Origin: Aspidiotus rigidus
Lineage: Eukaryota; Arthropoda; Insecta; Hemiptera; Diaspididae
Reading direction: 5' to 3'
DNA length: 64,000 nt
Assembly (NCBI GenBank): GCA_035079385.1
Contig: JAVHKY010000013.1
Span: forward strand, 3,658,001 to 3,722,000
Under the pieces are notes generated by a model, which worked only from the letters and a program-made list of their open reading frames with translations, had not been told where the DNA came from and ran no database searches. Every line of letters begins with the position of its first letter. The stretch's first letter is position 1. Made by a program: the position numbers and the translations under genes. This document shows, piece after piece, positions 1 to 11,882 of this stretch.

Positions 1-1831
1 CTTTTTTCTTCGAGTTATCACTTATTTCACCGCGCTGTATTGTCTTAACAACTCGATCACTTAATGGAGATTTGTATTATTTAAGATATCCATTGTAAAA
101 ACTTGGGCAAACATGACTGTATAATTACGCAAGGGGCAAAAATTTATACTCATTTGTCAGAACTGAATGATCTTCCTGAATTCCGCTTAATTTATTTTCG
201 TTTATGCCGTACAAAATAATATTCAATTTATATGATGTAATATTTTGACACCAAATTGTGTTTGACAAGAATAAGAAATCTAGAAACCTACACCTTACAA
301 TTCATCTTACACTGATGAAGCGATTTCCATTTTTTTTTTTTTGCATTTGACTAAGGCGAGAAACTTATTTATGGAATTTATTTTGTAGGTACTGATGAAT
401 GATGATGCAATACTGTGTTCGACGATCACGTCCTGAATTGTTGTCATCCGAATTCTCGCCGTTTTCAAACTGTAGAAAACATGCATTTTAACGTAAAGGT
501 GAAACTCTCCGAAGTATTTCTCCATGGCAGTTTCTAAGTACACGCGAGGATATTTGGGCTGGAAATAGGTAACGTAAACTGGCTACCGATATACAAGTAC
601 ACCGCGCACTCACATTGAAATCCTTCAGAAAAATGAAATAGTTTTTGAAATAGCTAGACAAATGTAGAATACATGCATTATAACAGCGGTCGTCAACCTT
701 TTGAGAGCTACGATCTATTTTCTAAATTTTCGAATGTTCCGCAATCTCTAAAATTATTTAAGGAAGAAACGTCATCATATTATTACGTATTTTTTCGATT
801 TTTCGAGAAAGTTGGCGATCAGTCTCGGTGATCGACTGGCGATCGACCGGTTGAGTACCGCTGCATTAAGACGTAGGTACTTGTAGATATAAAATCCTAT
901 AATTGTCATTAAAAATCGTCGAAAGGATTTCAATGAACTAAAATAATGAAGTCTGATGATTTTTGGGGCCGAAATAAATTTTATGAAATTTTCAAGATAC
1001 TATTATAATTCAATTTATATTTCCGCTCGAATATAATACCCATATTTTCTTTTCAGGAGGTAAATAATTAGACTATTTAAATACGTGTACAGGAAGTCTG
1101 TTTCTTGTAGATCATTTTCAAATTTAATTCGTTTTCTTTTAAATTTTCTATTGAAAATTAAATTAGGCCCTATTCTTCGATATTCTTAACCTGGAACTGT
1201 CGTATATGTTTAACTGCACGATGCGCTAGAAGTTCCTCTATGTGATATTTTTAGAATCTGTTGTACTTACAAAGTATCATAATTGCTTATATTTGCGCTG
1301 CGAGTTCAATATGCGCATCATATTCAAAATAAAAAGAAATTCTTTTTCACCATCAAAAATACCGCTCCTAAAATGTTGGCACTCCGAGCTATGGCGTGGT
1401 CTGGTTTGTAGAGATATACGGCCCTGCACATTTCCGTTTCATTTACATTTCATTGAGGAAATTAAAACGTACAAGAAATAGGTTTGAAAAAGAAACTGTC
1501 TATTTACAAAATCACACAAAACAATTAAAAACGAAATCTAAAAAAAAAAAAAAAAAAAAAAAAACGAATTACATATCAAAATATAAACGAATACACAGAT
1601 ATTAAAACAAAATAATCGATAGGTTCTTTACATTCACAAACAAAACAATCGAAAAGTACAAGCAATTAAAAATACATCCATCTTAAAAAATAAACTTACG
1701 AATAGACGAAAAATAAAATACAAAGATATGAACGGCTTTGGTACTCTACAATATACTATTCTTACGATAAAGGAGGGCATTTTGTACTTATATTGAAAGA
1801 TTATGCAATAAAAATCAAGAAATAGAATAAA
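1..1831. other. Non-coding AT-rich stretch
   Basis: I see no supportable gene here. The open frames are short, AT-driven and lack domain-like composition. A pure A tract lies near 1,541-1,564. Nothing else stands out apart from general AT richness. Confidence 0.5.
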
Positions 1832-2165
1832 CAATGAAATTAAAAATGCAAGAAAAACAAATTAGGATTCAAACTAAAAATAAATTCAAATATTTCACGA
1901 ATAAGAAAACTAAAATTATACTTATTAAAAGACGCTTAGGCAATAAAAATGAAATTAAAAATGCAAGGAAAAAAAATCACGATTCAAACTAAAAATAAAT
2001 TCAAATATTTCACTAATAAGAAAACTAAAATTATACTTATTAAAAGACGCTTAGGCAATAAAAATGAAATTAAAAATGCATGGAAAAAAATCACGATTCA
2101 AACTATAAATAAATTAAAACATGTTACGAATAAGAGACACAATCATCACAAAAATAATTTTTAAA
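1832..2165 (+). repeat. 115-bp tandem repeat, about three copies
   Basis: A unit beginning GCAATAAAAATGAAATTAAA recurs at 1,940 and 2,055 (period 115 bp), with a partial, more diverged copy from about 1,832. The unit contains GATTCAAACTAAAAATAAAT and ends near AAAAGACGCTTAG. A short frame crosses the repeats, but it is simply AT-rich repeat sequence and I do not consider it coding. Confidence 0.8.
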
Positions 2166-2204
2166 AAATCAAATCTTAGCAATAGCTAGGATGATCCCGG
2201 ATTC

Positions 2205-2262
2205 TCAAAGAGTTCCTCTCGCCATCGAAATTCCTCACTTTCGTCATCCATACCTCCTCGTG
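2205..2262 (-). other. Possible terminal exon or duplicated fragment, MDDESEEF-type
   Basis: Read on the minus strand this gives a short acidic segment beginning MDDESEEFRW and ending at a stop near 2,197. A closely similar segment lies on the plus strand at 6,243-6,298 (MDDESEEFLV). The two are an inverted pair about 4 kb apart, with roughly 47 of 56 bases matching by eye. This could be a duplicated terminal exon or a shared repeat end. No flanking exons can be assigned with confidence. Confidence 0.3.
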
Positions 2263-2269
2263 CGGTCTT

Positions 2270-3642
2270 CTTCAAAACTTTCGACTTATTGCTAGAGACG
2301 ACAGTCAATCGATTCGAATTAAACGTCAATCGCCTCACAGATTACAACATGAAATTACGTATGAATCTGTTCAAATAAAAATTGAAACCAACAGAATTAA
2401 AATAAGAATGAATTAATTAAAATTAAAACAAAATAATTACTACTTACCGAAATTTGAGACGGGTGACTTTTTCCAATGAAATCGAACTAGGACCGACTTT
2501 CGACGAGGATTACGAAACGTACCTGTTATGAACAAATAATATATATTGGTATCAAAGAAAAATCTATGAAGGATACATTGGTAATAAAACTCAAAAATAT
2601 TTAAATAATAAATAAGTAGGTACCTGCAAAGTGAGGGTATGGACTGATGCTCGGTATCTTGGCTCAAGAACGGTAAAATGACCCGGTACCTGTAATATTA
2701 ATGCAATAAAATTGAGGCGCTCTCAAAAATATAAAATACGAGTATGATGAAAGAATTGGAAGAAAAAAAAAAAAAAAAAAAAAACCTCATTCCTCATATT
2801 AAAAGCAGAAATGCCCGACTTTTGGATGGAACCCTTATTCGTATTTAATTCGAGCCTTTTTGTTTATTACTCTTAATACTTATGGCAAAATTACTTAATG
2901 TTCTGAAATTTCACGAGTGTGCATTTCTGACTTTTTATGATATTCATAATCTGGGCATACGAATTTTAAGAAACCATAATCTGAAGAGTGAATATTTTGA
3001 CCGATGTGATAAAGTTACGTATGACACTCTCAAGAGATACAAATAAAATGGAACCCCAAAATAATCGCTATATTTTTCGCACTAGCCTTCGAAATTGAAA
3101 TATCCCGCCTCTAAATTACCTGTCCAATATAGATATGAAAAAATAGACGAAATAATAGCCTTTACAACTTATTCACCAAAACCAAGAAATTTCTAGGATA
3201 CCTACGATATTTTTTTTTCTTTTGTCACTCAACTGGATACATTTAGTGGATGGAAATTAGTTGTCACAGGTATTCTGCATTTACATATTATTAATATTCG
3301 TGATTAACGGTTATTTGGTGGTGGGAATTGGAAACTGGGGAGTCTGGATAAAGGGAATAAGAGAGAATATCGGGAGTAATTTAATGGATACGTGCGAAAC
3401 AAAAAGGAGAAATAAAAATCACAATATTAATGTCGAAGGTTAGTACCTCACCTCATTCTAATCATCGGCCATTGTCCCTCTTCCATGCTCCCTCGGCCCA
3501 CCTTTTCCAAAACCGCCAACATCCAACACGTGAACTTGCGTATTCTACCACAACAATTGCGACATAAAATTAAAGATGAAACTCTTCAAATCAAAATTAA
3601 ATCAAAGCTATGAAAATAAAAATGAATAAACGAAAATTGAAA
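2270..3642. other. Non-coding stretch
   Basis: Only short open frames are present. A poly-A tract lies near 2,764-2,785. On the minus strand a fragment at 2,440-2,520 has a basic, serine-containing composition, but I could not join it to other exons. Confidence 0.4.
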
Positions 3643-4341
3643 TACCGTAAAATGGGGTGACTATGAACAGTTTTTTGAGTTTTTTGACTGTATCACATTC
3701 AAATTTGAGTTTAGCACCTCTTTACCTCTATGACAAAAAAACGGTATTACGTTTAGCTACACGATGGAAAAAAAATTATCCAAATCGGTTGAAAATTCAA
3801 TTTTTTAGAATTTTTTGAAGAAGGAAATTCGAGTAGTAGCAAAATGGGGTGACTATGAACACTATTTCTACGGCTATCAACGCCGGTGTCGATTCGTACC
3901 TTGACGCCATAACGTAGTGATAGCTGATACGAAATTGATTTTTTACTCGTTTTTCGCGGACTAAATTGACCATAACTTTCGATCTACTTGCACAATTTGG
4001 AAAATCAAAAGTGTAATCAACTCAGGAATAAATTCTAAATCATTTCGTTAAACGTTTCAGGCAATAAATGTCATAAATGATGAAATACATTCATAGGTTC
4101 CTTTTATTTCCAACGTAAACGATAACAACGTGATAACAATCAATTCGTTGCATGATCTCTCAGTTACATAGAACATAAACAAACCCTATACCGATAGATT
4201 CGTCTAACTTTCCTCTTTCTAACGAGGTATCATGTGAACATGTTACGTCACTCCAACATGACCCGTGAGCACAAACAATCTAAAAAAATGTGAAACTGTT
4301 CATAGTCGCCCCAGTGTTCATAGTCACCCCATGTTACGGTA
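3643..4341. mobile_element. ~700-bp non-autonomous DNA element with TIRs
   Basis: The left end reads TACCGTAAAATGGGGTGACT and continues ATGAAC. The right end, reverse-complemented, reads TACCGTAACATGGGGTGACT and continues ATGAAC, so the ends are inverted repeats of about 27 bp. The motif TGGGGTGACTATGAAC recurs inside at about 3,843. At the right end a second inverted unit (GTTCATAGTCGCCCC) lies just inside the terminal one, so the ends are themselves doubled. TA at both borders fits a TA target duplication of Tc1/mariner type, but that class is inferred. No transposase is visible. Confidence 0.8.
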
Positions 4342-4478
4342 AGTAAAATTATTACTGCTTACCAGGTGATACATTGTACGCACAATGATTTTTCTACAAT
4401 CAGATCAAAAGCACGAAACAATTAACATACGTATCAAAATAACATAGATAATAAAATTTTAAAATAATAAAATACCTA

Positions 4479-4862
4479 TCACATGTTGGAAAAATTGTAT
4501 ACGACGGCCTCCCATTCGTCGAACAACGTAGAGAAGTGGATGCTCTTGATCTGAACCTCTGCCATACCTTCTCGTACGATTCTTTCGAAGACCGGCATCA
4601 AGTCGTCGTTGAGGCAGCTGGTCAGGAGGAGTTTTCCAACGACGAGGGGAGGATTTTCGGGGTTCTGAAAATGCAATTTCATTTTCCCCGCGAATCTCAG
4701 CAAGAATACGACGTCTTGTGCATTCAGTACTGGCCCCGGAGACAAAAAAGCGGGAGGACCTGGTTCAATCGCGCGAAGACAAAGGGTCCTTAATGAATGG
4801 AGGGTGCGTTTCTGCCTACTTATGATACTCATCATCTGTCTATATTCATTTGACCAAACCAT
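4479..4862 (-). CDS. Hypothetical protein, 127 aa
   Basis: A minus-strand frame with a true ATG at 4,862 and stop at 4,479-4,481. The C-terminal half has normal protein-like composition, with segments such as KMKLHFQNPENPPLVVGKLL and VFERIVREGMAEVQIKSIHF, and ends in YNFSNM. I do not recognise a domain. It lies 120 bp beyond the TIR element at 3,643-4,341. It could be one exon of a longer gene, since the surrounding 5 kb on the same strand contains other short protein-like fragments, but no splice chain could be established. An overlapping plus-strand frame at 4,536-4,793 looks like its shadow. Confidence 0.35.
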   Translation of the reverse strand: MVWSNEYRQMMSIISRQKRTLHSLRTLCLRAIEPGPPAFLSPGPVLNAQDVVFLLRFAGKMKLHFQNPENPPLVVGKLLLTSCLNDDLMPVFERIVREGMAEVQIKSIHFSTLFDEWEAVVYNFSNM

Positions 4863-5124
4863 ATTTGAAAGAGTGAGTATCTACACCGATGTTAAAAAGT
4901 TAAATACACGACACAAAAAGAAAAAATGAAATGAAACTTAAAATAATCAAAAAAATAAAATAAAATAAGAACAAAATAAGAATAAAATAATTGCTAAGAA
5001 AAAAGTTCGTAACAAAAAATAAAACCAACTGATCGAGCGACACGAGCGACTTTCGACGAAAAACACAAGACGTACACAACGATCGATTACTAGCTAGTGA
5101 GAGTTCAGTAACCACACAATTCAC

Positions 5125-6242
5125 GAGCTAGGAGGTAAATAGAAATTAATGCATCGGTCAAGGTACTTTTATATTAGAAATGGACACAGACGAAAAAGAG
5201 GGGGAAACACCTACCTTTGAGCTAGTGATACGATGAATGATGACGTCGTGTCGTGATACTCCGCCACCGGCTTAGTGGGGGCTCTTCGATTCTTGTACGA
5301 GTCTAAAATTAGCTCTGTTGAAGTGACTATGAACTGCCACTAACTTTCACCTGATTGAAAGGCAGGATATAGCTCTTTATTCATACAACAATCGTCAATC
5401 TGTAAAGGCAATAAATCTTTGCGTAAGTACCCTCGAGCAAGTAAATTTAATCCAAATTCCGTCTATAAAAGCGACGCGACTCTTGACCGACAAAGATGAC
5501 CTGTTCTATGTTTTCTAGATACTTTTTTTCTTCGAATTTGCCCACCTGTTTTTTTTATCTAATTGAAGACTCGGAAGAAGTTTTAACTGCGTACCGAGGT
5601 GTAGATAGGCAAAAAAATTCAATTTCGTTGTAAAAAAAAAAAAAAAATTGGATTCAATCTGAGAAAGTCTTTTGTAGATAATAATAAGAATTATTATGAA
5701 TAGTTTTCGGCCATTATTTCAACAAAGTCAGCGAGACTTTTTCGTTCGAAGGTACCATGACTGAGGTCGACCTAAATGGGCTTTTCAGTAAACTCACTGC
5801 TATACTCTGTAGTATTCTAACTGATAAATGATTTTTTCAACTTAGTACCATATTCCGAAACAAATAATACTTGTCCGTTCTCGAATCACAATGCTATGAT
5901 CCGTTGAGTATCTAGTCAAGAAAAAAAAAAAAAAAAACGTGCTGCAGAAACCATTACCTACCAAAAAATAATGAACTAGGTACTAATACAAAAAGGAATC
6001 AGTGGTTAAAGATGACACTTTTTCTTTAATTAAGACTCGAACGATTCGTTACTTTTTTTCGAACTATAAAAAATAACGAATATTGTAAAAATAAGATGTT
6101 AAGAAAAAAGATTCAATCGTAATTTTATGCTGCAATCTGTGAGGAGATTGAAGTTTAATTTAGAAAACTTGAAAAATTCTATCAGCCGTTAGACTGCCGT
6201 CTCCAGCAATGATGTGTCGAATATTCTGAAGTACAGATCGTG
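5125..6242. other. Non-coding stretch
   Basis: No gene or element recognised. A or T tracts lie near 5,631-5,647 and 5,921-5,937. The short phrase GAAGTGACTATGAACTGCC near 5,318 recalls the end motif of the TIR element at 3,643. Confidence 0.4.
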
Positions 6243-6298
6243 CGAGGAGGTATGGATGACGAAAGTGAGGAATTTCTCGTGCGAAAGGAATTCTGTGA
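6243..6298 (+). repeat. Inverted partner of the 2,205-2,262 segment
   Basis: It begins GAGGAGGTATGGATGACGAA and continues AGTGAGGAATTT, matching the reverse complement of 2,205-2,262 with scattered changes. The conserved reading frame (MDDESEEF) suggests protein-coding ancestry. Its function is unknown. Confidence 0.45.
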
Positions 6299-6339
6299 GC
6301 ATTAGTGATCATCGTAAAAAATTACTTCATCGGACAGTT

Positions 6340-6480
6340 TCAACAAAGTAAACGGAAAAACTTTATTTTGAATTTTACTGCACTGCCGTTCACAAATTTA
6401 AAAAAAAAAACGAAAAAACCTGACGTTTGGTAGGCTACGTCCTACATCATCAGAAGGAAAAAATAAACTAAAATTCAATA
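6340..6480 (-). mobile_element. Penelope-like element end with degenerate hammerhead-like fold
   Basis: On the minus strand 6,456-6,419 reads CTGATGA, then a short hairpin (GTAGG, loop, CCTAC), then CAAACGTC. Penelope-like elements carry hammerhead ribozymes of the form CUGAUGA, stem II, GAAACGUC in their terminal repeats. Here the expected GAAA is CAAA, so the catalytic G is lost and the motif is probably inactive. The identification rests on this motif and on Penelope-like protein fragments elsewhere in the window (17.0 kb and 39.5 kb). No coding part is visible here. Confidence 0.4.
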
Positions 6481-8861
6481 AATCAAGTTCTATTAGCGAT
6501 CATCCTCACTGTTGTCTCGACTCGACATATTTTTTTAAATTTTGTGATAATTTTGTCTCACTGGTTCGTGAAATTGCAAACCTAATGTATTTCTGTTATT
6601 TGATAAGGCTTTATTACCACATTGAAAAAATACAGTACGAGAACGCTACGTTTCGCTACCTCCCAGAATTCACTCGCAATCACGCTTGAAAAAGCTAACC
6701 TGGGAGGACATCAGTTATATATTGTGTTACCACGTATAAAAATAAACTCTTTCTAATGTATTTCGTTACTTCTTTTAATTTTATTTCGCGAATAAATAAC
6801 TCACGTACTGTTATCGCTTCTCGAATTCTTTTAGATTGGTCTTATTATAAACTCAAAAAAGCTAATTGAAGTAAGGCCAAAAATGATGTAAGTTTGTAGT
6901 TTAAAAAAAGAAAGTTTTATTTAAATTAAGAAAAAAAAAATGCATGTGAAAAGTAGGACCTCGAATTAATTGAAAATGATATTTCATCAGCTCAAAAGTA
7001 ATCTTTATCGAGAAAATAACGCTCCGCGTAGCTTCATTGCTTTTTTTAAAAAAAAAAAAAAAAAAAAGTATCAAAGCCATTACAGCTATCGCCTGCTCTT
7101 CGAATGACAAATTTAGAACATATCGTAGTTTACATATTGAAAAATATACCCACCTGATTTTGTCGTCAAGGTATTTACCTGAGTATTATAAGTTTCGATC
7201 TTTGTACAGAACATAAAAATGAAACAAAACAAAAATTTTTCAGAAGTCTTCATCGAAATTAACGAACAAAACCGTAAAAAAATAAAACTCGTTCCGTTCG
7301 AATGAATATTTTCTTCGATTCGATTTTTAATTCATTTTTATTACTGTAGACGTAGAGCTAGGTATTTGAAACACTTTTGTTTTTCAACAAAAATATAAAC
7401 ATAGGTATTATAATCTGTAACGTTTTGTATCATTTTGTTTTCATTTATCAACTCGTTTAACTGTCGTTTCGTTGATGCAATAAGTTTCTATAATATTCTT
7501 GTCGATATCTTCATTAGAAATATTTATATTTACACATTTACACGTCGGTATTTATAAACTGAATCTACCTACGAGTATTCGAATACATCTTTCGACTTCA
7601 GAAATATTTTTCTACGCCGCTCTTATTGTTGTTTTGTTACCGTATCATGTTTGATTCAATCTTATCTTGTTCAATTATTGTTTACACTACGTATTTCATT
7701 ATCAGTGGTGTGGCATACCATATCTTTGTGAATAATAAACAATCAATTTTCAATGTTTGAAAATAGTATAGCTACCTACTTGTTTTTTTTTTTCAAATCT
7801 GAGATGAGTGCCCTCAGTCTCTATCAACCCTCCTAAGCTGCATCATCGTGGAAGAAATTGACGAGTAAAATTTATGACTTTGTCAAGGGCTTAATCAGAA
7901 TATTTCTCACAAAATGTTCAAATTTAAATTAAAGGCAACAGCGTCGGCCGTGCAACAGCACGTGAACAGGAAGGTCTAAATTCTATTTTTGAATGAATAA
8001 AAAAGTGACTTTACGAACAAAGTGGGCCTAATGCAGGATTTTTTTAAATCTCCCGTACCACAATTCCTAGAGTACAACTAGCTAGAAAAAGAAAATTCAT
8101 AGTACCCAATATAAGGAATTTGATGAGTAATCGATTCTGAATACCATTATTCCCATAATTTTTCAAGTCCTTCTTCTGGCTCTTCTCATTCGGCTCATCA
8201 GCATTATCAACATGTTCTGTTTTCTGAAAAATATCAACCGAAAGTTTTTGTGACCCTGACCTAATTGGAGACTAGAGAATTTTTGGACTTCTGAGATATT
8301 CACTGGAAGGGTGGTAGGGGCTGAGAAGACTTTCGATTCCCGGAGTTGTAATAAATGAGTGGAGGATACGTAGAAAAGTTTCGAATTTTGAACTTAAAAG
8401 TATGAGACTCCGAAAGAAACGATTATTGGTATGGTAATCAATTAGCAATAACGATATTGAATAATCGGATACCCAAATCAAAATCTAAAGATTGACCTAT
8501 GTAGAACAAGGTTGACCATAGGAAACAAAATGGGAATAAAATTACCGGTATGTAAGAAATTTATGAGGAGTGTCTTCCTATGGAAGGCTCCTGTCTCCCC
8601 TCGGTATCTGAAATCTGGAGAAATATCTCTTTGATCCGACCTCTAATCTCTTTTCCAGGTTTACCGCAGACATCCACCAATGGTGAAGATACGAGGATGA
8701 CATTTTCTGTGACTGGGTGGGTAATGATTCCCTCCGAGCGCTACACGAAACCCTCAATAATTACCACACAAGACTAAAGTTTTCCGTATAGGTGAGAAGG
8801 TCCTTCCTGAACTTTGTGGACTTCAAAATCTCCCCCCTTCGTGGTCCGCAGGCACGTGGGT
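6481..8861. other. Non-coding stretch
   Basis: No gene or clear element is seen. The frames at 8,272-8,481 (minus) and 8,580-8,777 (plus) lack recognisable domains. A run of A and T tracts lies at 6,930-7,070. Confidence 0.4.
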
Positions 8862-9004
8862 ACAGGAGAACCTGTTCTACGGGTGGTTTTTCAAAAGATT
8901 TGACCAAAAACTTGGAAAAATGTTGACTCCGGAGCTATACCTATGTATATGATAGAAAGGGACTTGGAAAAATTTCGACTCTCGAGATTGGAACAGGTTC
9001 TCTG
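8862..9004. mobile_element. Short TIR element containing satellite-like monomers
   Basis: The left end reads ACAGGAGAACCTGTTCTAC (8,862-8,880). The right end (8,991-9,004) reverse-complemented reads CAGAGAACCTGTTC, so both ends share a GAGAACCTGTTC inverted core. Between them lies about one and a half copies of the 45-bp satellite monomer: ACTTGGAAAAATGTTGACTC, then TATATGATAGAAAGGGACTT followed by GGAAAAATTTCGACTCTCGAG in two pieces. The same internal sequence makes up the large array at 12.2-16.2 kb. A related, larger element lies at 56,441-57,067. Confidence 0.6.
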
Positions 9005-9264
9005 CGTTCCTTGTTCAACATCGTTAAGGAAAGTGTCGTTTTTTCAGAAGTCTGCCTATACCGGGCTAACATCCACCAAGATTTGCTACACCATGCAACT
9101 CATAGAATCGCGGCTTATGTGACCATAATCTATCGGCTGGCTACTCTTCCATCGAGCCTCACAGCTTAAAAAAAATTTTCTGGCATAGCCAAATAAATGA
9201 AGATCATGTTCCATGTCTTTTATATTTTATCAGTCATCTTGAAATATTTTAGTCTAGGCTTCTA

Positions 9265-9342
9265 CTAGGTCAAGTGTTCGTGAGATATTATTCGTTTACC
9301 CCCTTACCTATCTTGGCGTCGTATAAGTCTTGTATTCTCGGT
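9265..9342 (+). repeat. Dispersed module, also at 11,168 and 11,892
   Basis: A block starting CTAGGTCAAGTGTTCGTGAG and running through TACCTATCTTGGCGTCGTAT AAGTCTTGTAT. Near-identical copies lie at about 11,168-11,240 and 11,892-11,965, with shorter pieces near 10,900 and 11,510. The copies precede the satellite array, so the module belongs to the same composite repeat region. Confidence 0.75.
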
Positions 9343-9702
9343 TGGTATTGGGTCGATTTATATGAAATTGAGAATAATTGAAGTTTTATATTTGCTGTAT
9401 GGAATAGGGTTATTTTTTTGATAATCGGATTGATAGAATTAGAGATTTTTCGATTTTAATTTAGAAAAATTCGGAGCGGGGTAAGTTGAACGTCAGTTCG
9501 TTAACCATCCGGCGTTAAAGGAATGAATGTTGCTATGGAAAATGACGAGTGTTACTGACTTGTGCGCGAAAAGTGTTTCTTTCTCAGAAGGGGAGGGGGT
9601 TGTAAGTTGTGTATTATCAGTACACGAGATTGAATAAAAAATAATGGTTGGCAAGTTTTGAAAATGAATTTCTATCGGAAAACGACGTCATTATTGTCGT
9701 TA

Positions 9703-9954
9703 TTAACGAAAACGACTATAAGTGAAATATAATGTAGGCCAGCCAATAATGAACAAAATGGAAACTAAAAGAAATAGAGATGTACAAAAATAAGATACAA
9801 AAGTCGGTTTTGCTTTCGCGCTGCGAAGGCTTTTTTGAGGTATCACCTTTCGTGGGGTGAACTCGCGGGTGCGTAATTTCTTGGTGACACCAGTGCCGGT
9901 GAACGCTGTCAATGAAGGATCCACGGAGTTGTTTAATCTGCGCGAGAGTCTCAT
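9703..9954 (-). CDS. Small hypothetical frame with one hydrophobic segment
   Basis: An ATG at 9,954 opens an 83-codon frame with a basic N-terminal half and a hydrophobic stretch (CTSLFLLVSILFIIGW) near the C-terminus. It contains the module GAGGTATCACCTTTCGTGGG, which recurs at 10.37-10.55 kb in the repeat region. The frame may therefore be part of a decayed mobile element rather than a host gene. No family recognised. Confidence 0.2.
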   Translation of the reverse strand: MRLSRRLNNSVDPSLTAFTGTGVTKKLRTREFTPRKVIPQKSLRSAKAKPTFVSYFCTSLFLLVSILFIIGWPTLYFTYSRFR

Positions 9955-10029
9955 CACTTATGAAGACCCGGTCGCGAGTGTGGTGCAGATTCCGAAGGAT
10001 GCAAGAATTTGTATAGTAATGGAGGCATT

Positions 10030-10292
10030 ATGACTGCATCAAATTCAAACGAAAGGAAACGCGAATGCTACTTCTATGGCGACAACGCGCAAACTTTGTA
10101 TTGCTGTCGAAAATTCCTCAGCTTATCGACCGAAGCCAGGAACCAATTTGTAAGAAAACAACGTTTAAGTCCAGAATACTTCGAAGCCATCCAATTCTCT
10201 CACATTTTCACAAATGGACATTTAGGAAATGTAAATTAAAATCGTTGATCGTCGTGATTTGTCACACATTACGTACAAAAATGTAGAAGCTT
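10030..10292 (+). pseudogene. Decayed BEL/Pao-type gag zinc-knuckle fragment
   Basis: The frame reads KRECYFYGDNAQTLYCC, RKFLSLSTEARNQFVRKQRL, then after a degenerate part NGHLGN and, past a stop, a CHTL-type segment. BEL/Pao gag proteins carry a C-rich knuckle followed by a segment of the form K-F-L-x-L-S-x-x-x-R-x-x-F-V and then a G-H knuckle, which this resembles. An internal stop near 10,237 and missing cysteines show it is broken. No protease or reverse transcriptase is visible next to it. It sits at the left margin of the satellite region. The family call is by eye only. Confidence 0.45.
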
Positions 10293-10593
10293 ATAAGAGA
10301 AATGCCGAAAGAGAATTCAAGTCTCCTATGAGAAATATGAGGTGTCGCATTTATATGAGAAATATTTTGAGGTATCACCTTTCGTGGGGCGAACGAGCGG
10401 AGCGACCTTTTGTATATTTTGAGGTATCACCGTTCGCCCCCTGTCTCGCTGTTCTATTGGAATGGTGTGAGAAAATTCAAGTCTTCTATGAGAAATATGA
10501 GGTATCGCCTTGTATGAGAAATATTTTGAGGTATCACCTTTCGTGAGGCGAACTCGCGGTTATTTGATTATTTATTTATTTAATTATTTAAGC

Positions 10594-10640
10594 ACACGGG
10601 GTGTACTCGCAAATTTCTGAATCACCCACGGGGTAGAGAT
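10594..10640 (+). repeat. Direct flank repeat, left copy
   Basis: It reads ACACGGGGTGTACTCGCAAA then TTTCTGAATCACCCACGGGG and TAGAGAT. It recurs with only a few changes at 16,651-16,696, on the far side of the satellite. Both copies follow an ATTT-rich block. Confidence 0.85.
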
Positions 10641-11047
10641 GTGCACGGACGCACGCTTGCACGGACGCACAGACTCTCGGACTAATTATTTACTTATTTA
10701 AATTATTTAATTATTTAATTGAAGCCTTCTTATCAAGAAGGGCGTATCTCGAAAAAACGCGTTTTGAGAAAAACGATCGCTGGTACGAAGCGTAGAGAAA
10801 TCAGAATGCGAAGAAGTGTGGTCAGTGCACAGGCGGCATCGATCATCTTTCAATCCCACCCTATCACCTGTCCAAAGAGCGTCATTTAAGAAATTCGTTT
10901 ACCCCTTACCTATCTTGCCGTCGTATAAGTCTTCTATGAGAAATACGAGGTAGCGCGAACTCGCTCCGCTCGTTCGCCCCCTGTCTCGCTGTTGTATTGG
11001 AATGGTATGTGACAATTCAAGTCTAGGGGAGTTGGAAAAATTTCGAC

Positions 11048-11094
11048 TATCCAGCCTTTATTTATTTAATTATTTAATTATTTAATTATTGAAT

Positions 11095-11150
<56 letters not shown>

Positions 11151-11157
11151 TTTCTTA
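11048..11157 (+). repeat. (ATTT)n microsatellite
   Basis: Nearly pure ATTT/ATTA repeats, about 110 bp. It follows a module ending in a satellite-monomer start. Confidence 0.95.
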
Positions 11158-11654
11158 TTAATTCTTGTACTAGGTCAAGTGTTCGTGAGATATTATTCGT
11201 TTACCCCTTTACCTATCTTGGCGTCGTATAAGTCTTGTATGAGAAATATTTTGAGGTAATTATGGGTGTTCTATATTTTGAGGTATCAACTTTCGGTGGA
11301 GCGAACGAGCGATCTCGCTGTTGTATTGGAATGGTATGAGAAAATTCAAGTCTTTTTTGAGAAATATGAGGTAGCGCGAACTCGCTCCGCTCGTTCGCCC
11401 CCTGTCTCGCTGTTGTATTGGAATGGTATGAGACAATTCAAGTCTAGGGGACTTGGAAAAATTTCGACTATCCAGCCATATATGATAGGAAGAGGGACTT
11501 GGAAAACTTTACCTATCTTGACGTCGAATAAGTCTTCTATGAGAAATATGAGGTAGCGCGAACTCGCTCCGCTCGTTCTCCCCCTGTCTCGCTGTTGTAT
11601 TGGAATGGTGTGAGACAATTCAAGTCTAGGGGACTTGGAAAAATTTCGACTATT

Positions 11655-11882
11655 CAGCCTTTATTTATTTAATTATTTAATGATTTAATTATTTAATTAT
11701 TTATTTATTTAATTGTTTAATTATTTAATTATTCAATTATTTTATTATTTCATTATTTAATTATTCAATATTATTTATTTATTTATTTATTCATCTATTT
11801 ATTTATTTATTTATTTATTTATTTATCTATTTATTTATTTATCTATTTATTTATTTATTTATTCATTTATTTATTTATTATT
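11655..11882 (+). repeat. (ATTT)n microsatellite
   Basis: About 230 bp of ATTT/AATT repeats with occasional ATCT variants, in the same position relative to the modules as the block at 11,048. Confidence 0.95.

Noticed and set aside
9703..9954. Possibility that the 83-codon frame is a host membrane protein
   Set aside because: It overlaps modules shared with the neighbouring repeats, so a transposon origin is as likely. It is kept only as a low-confidence frame.
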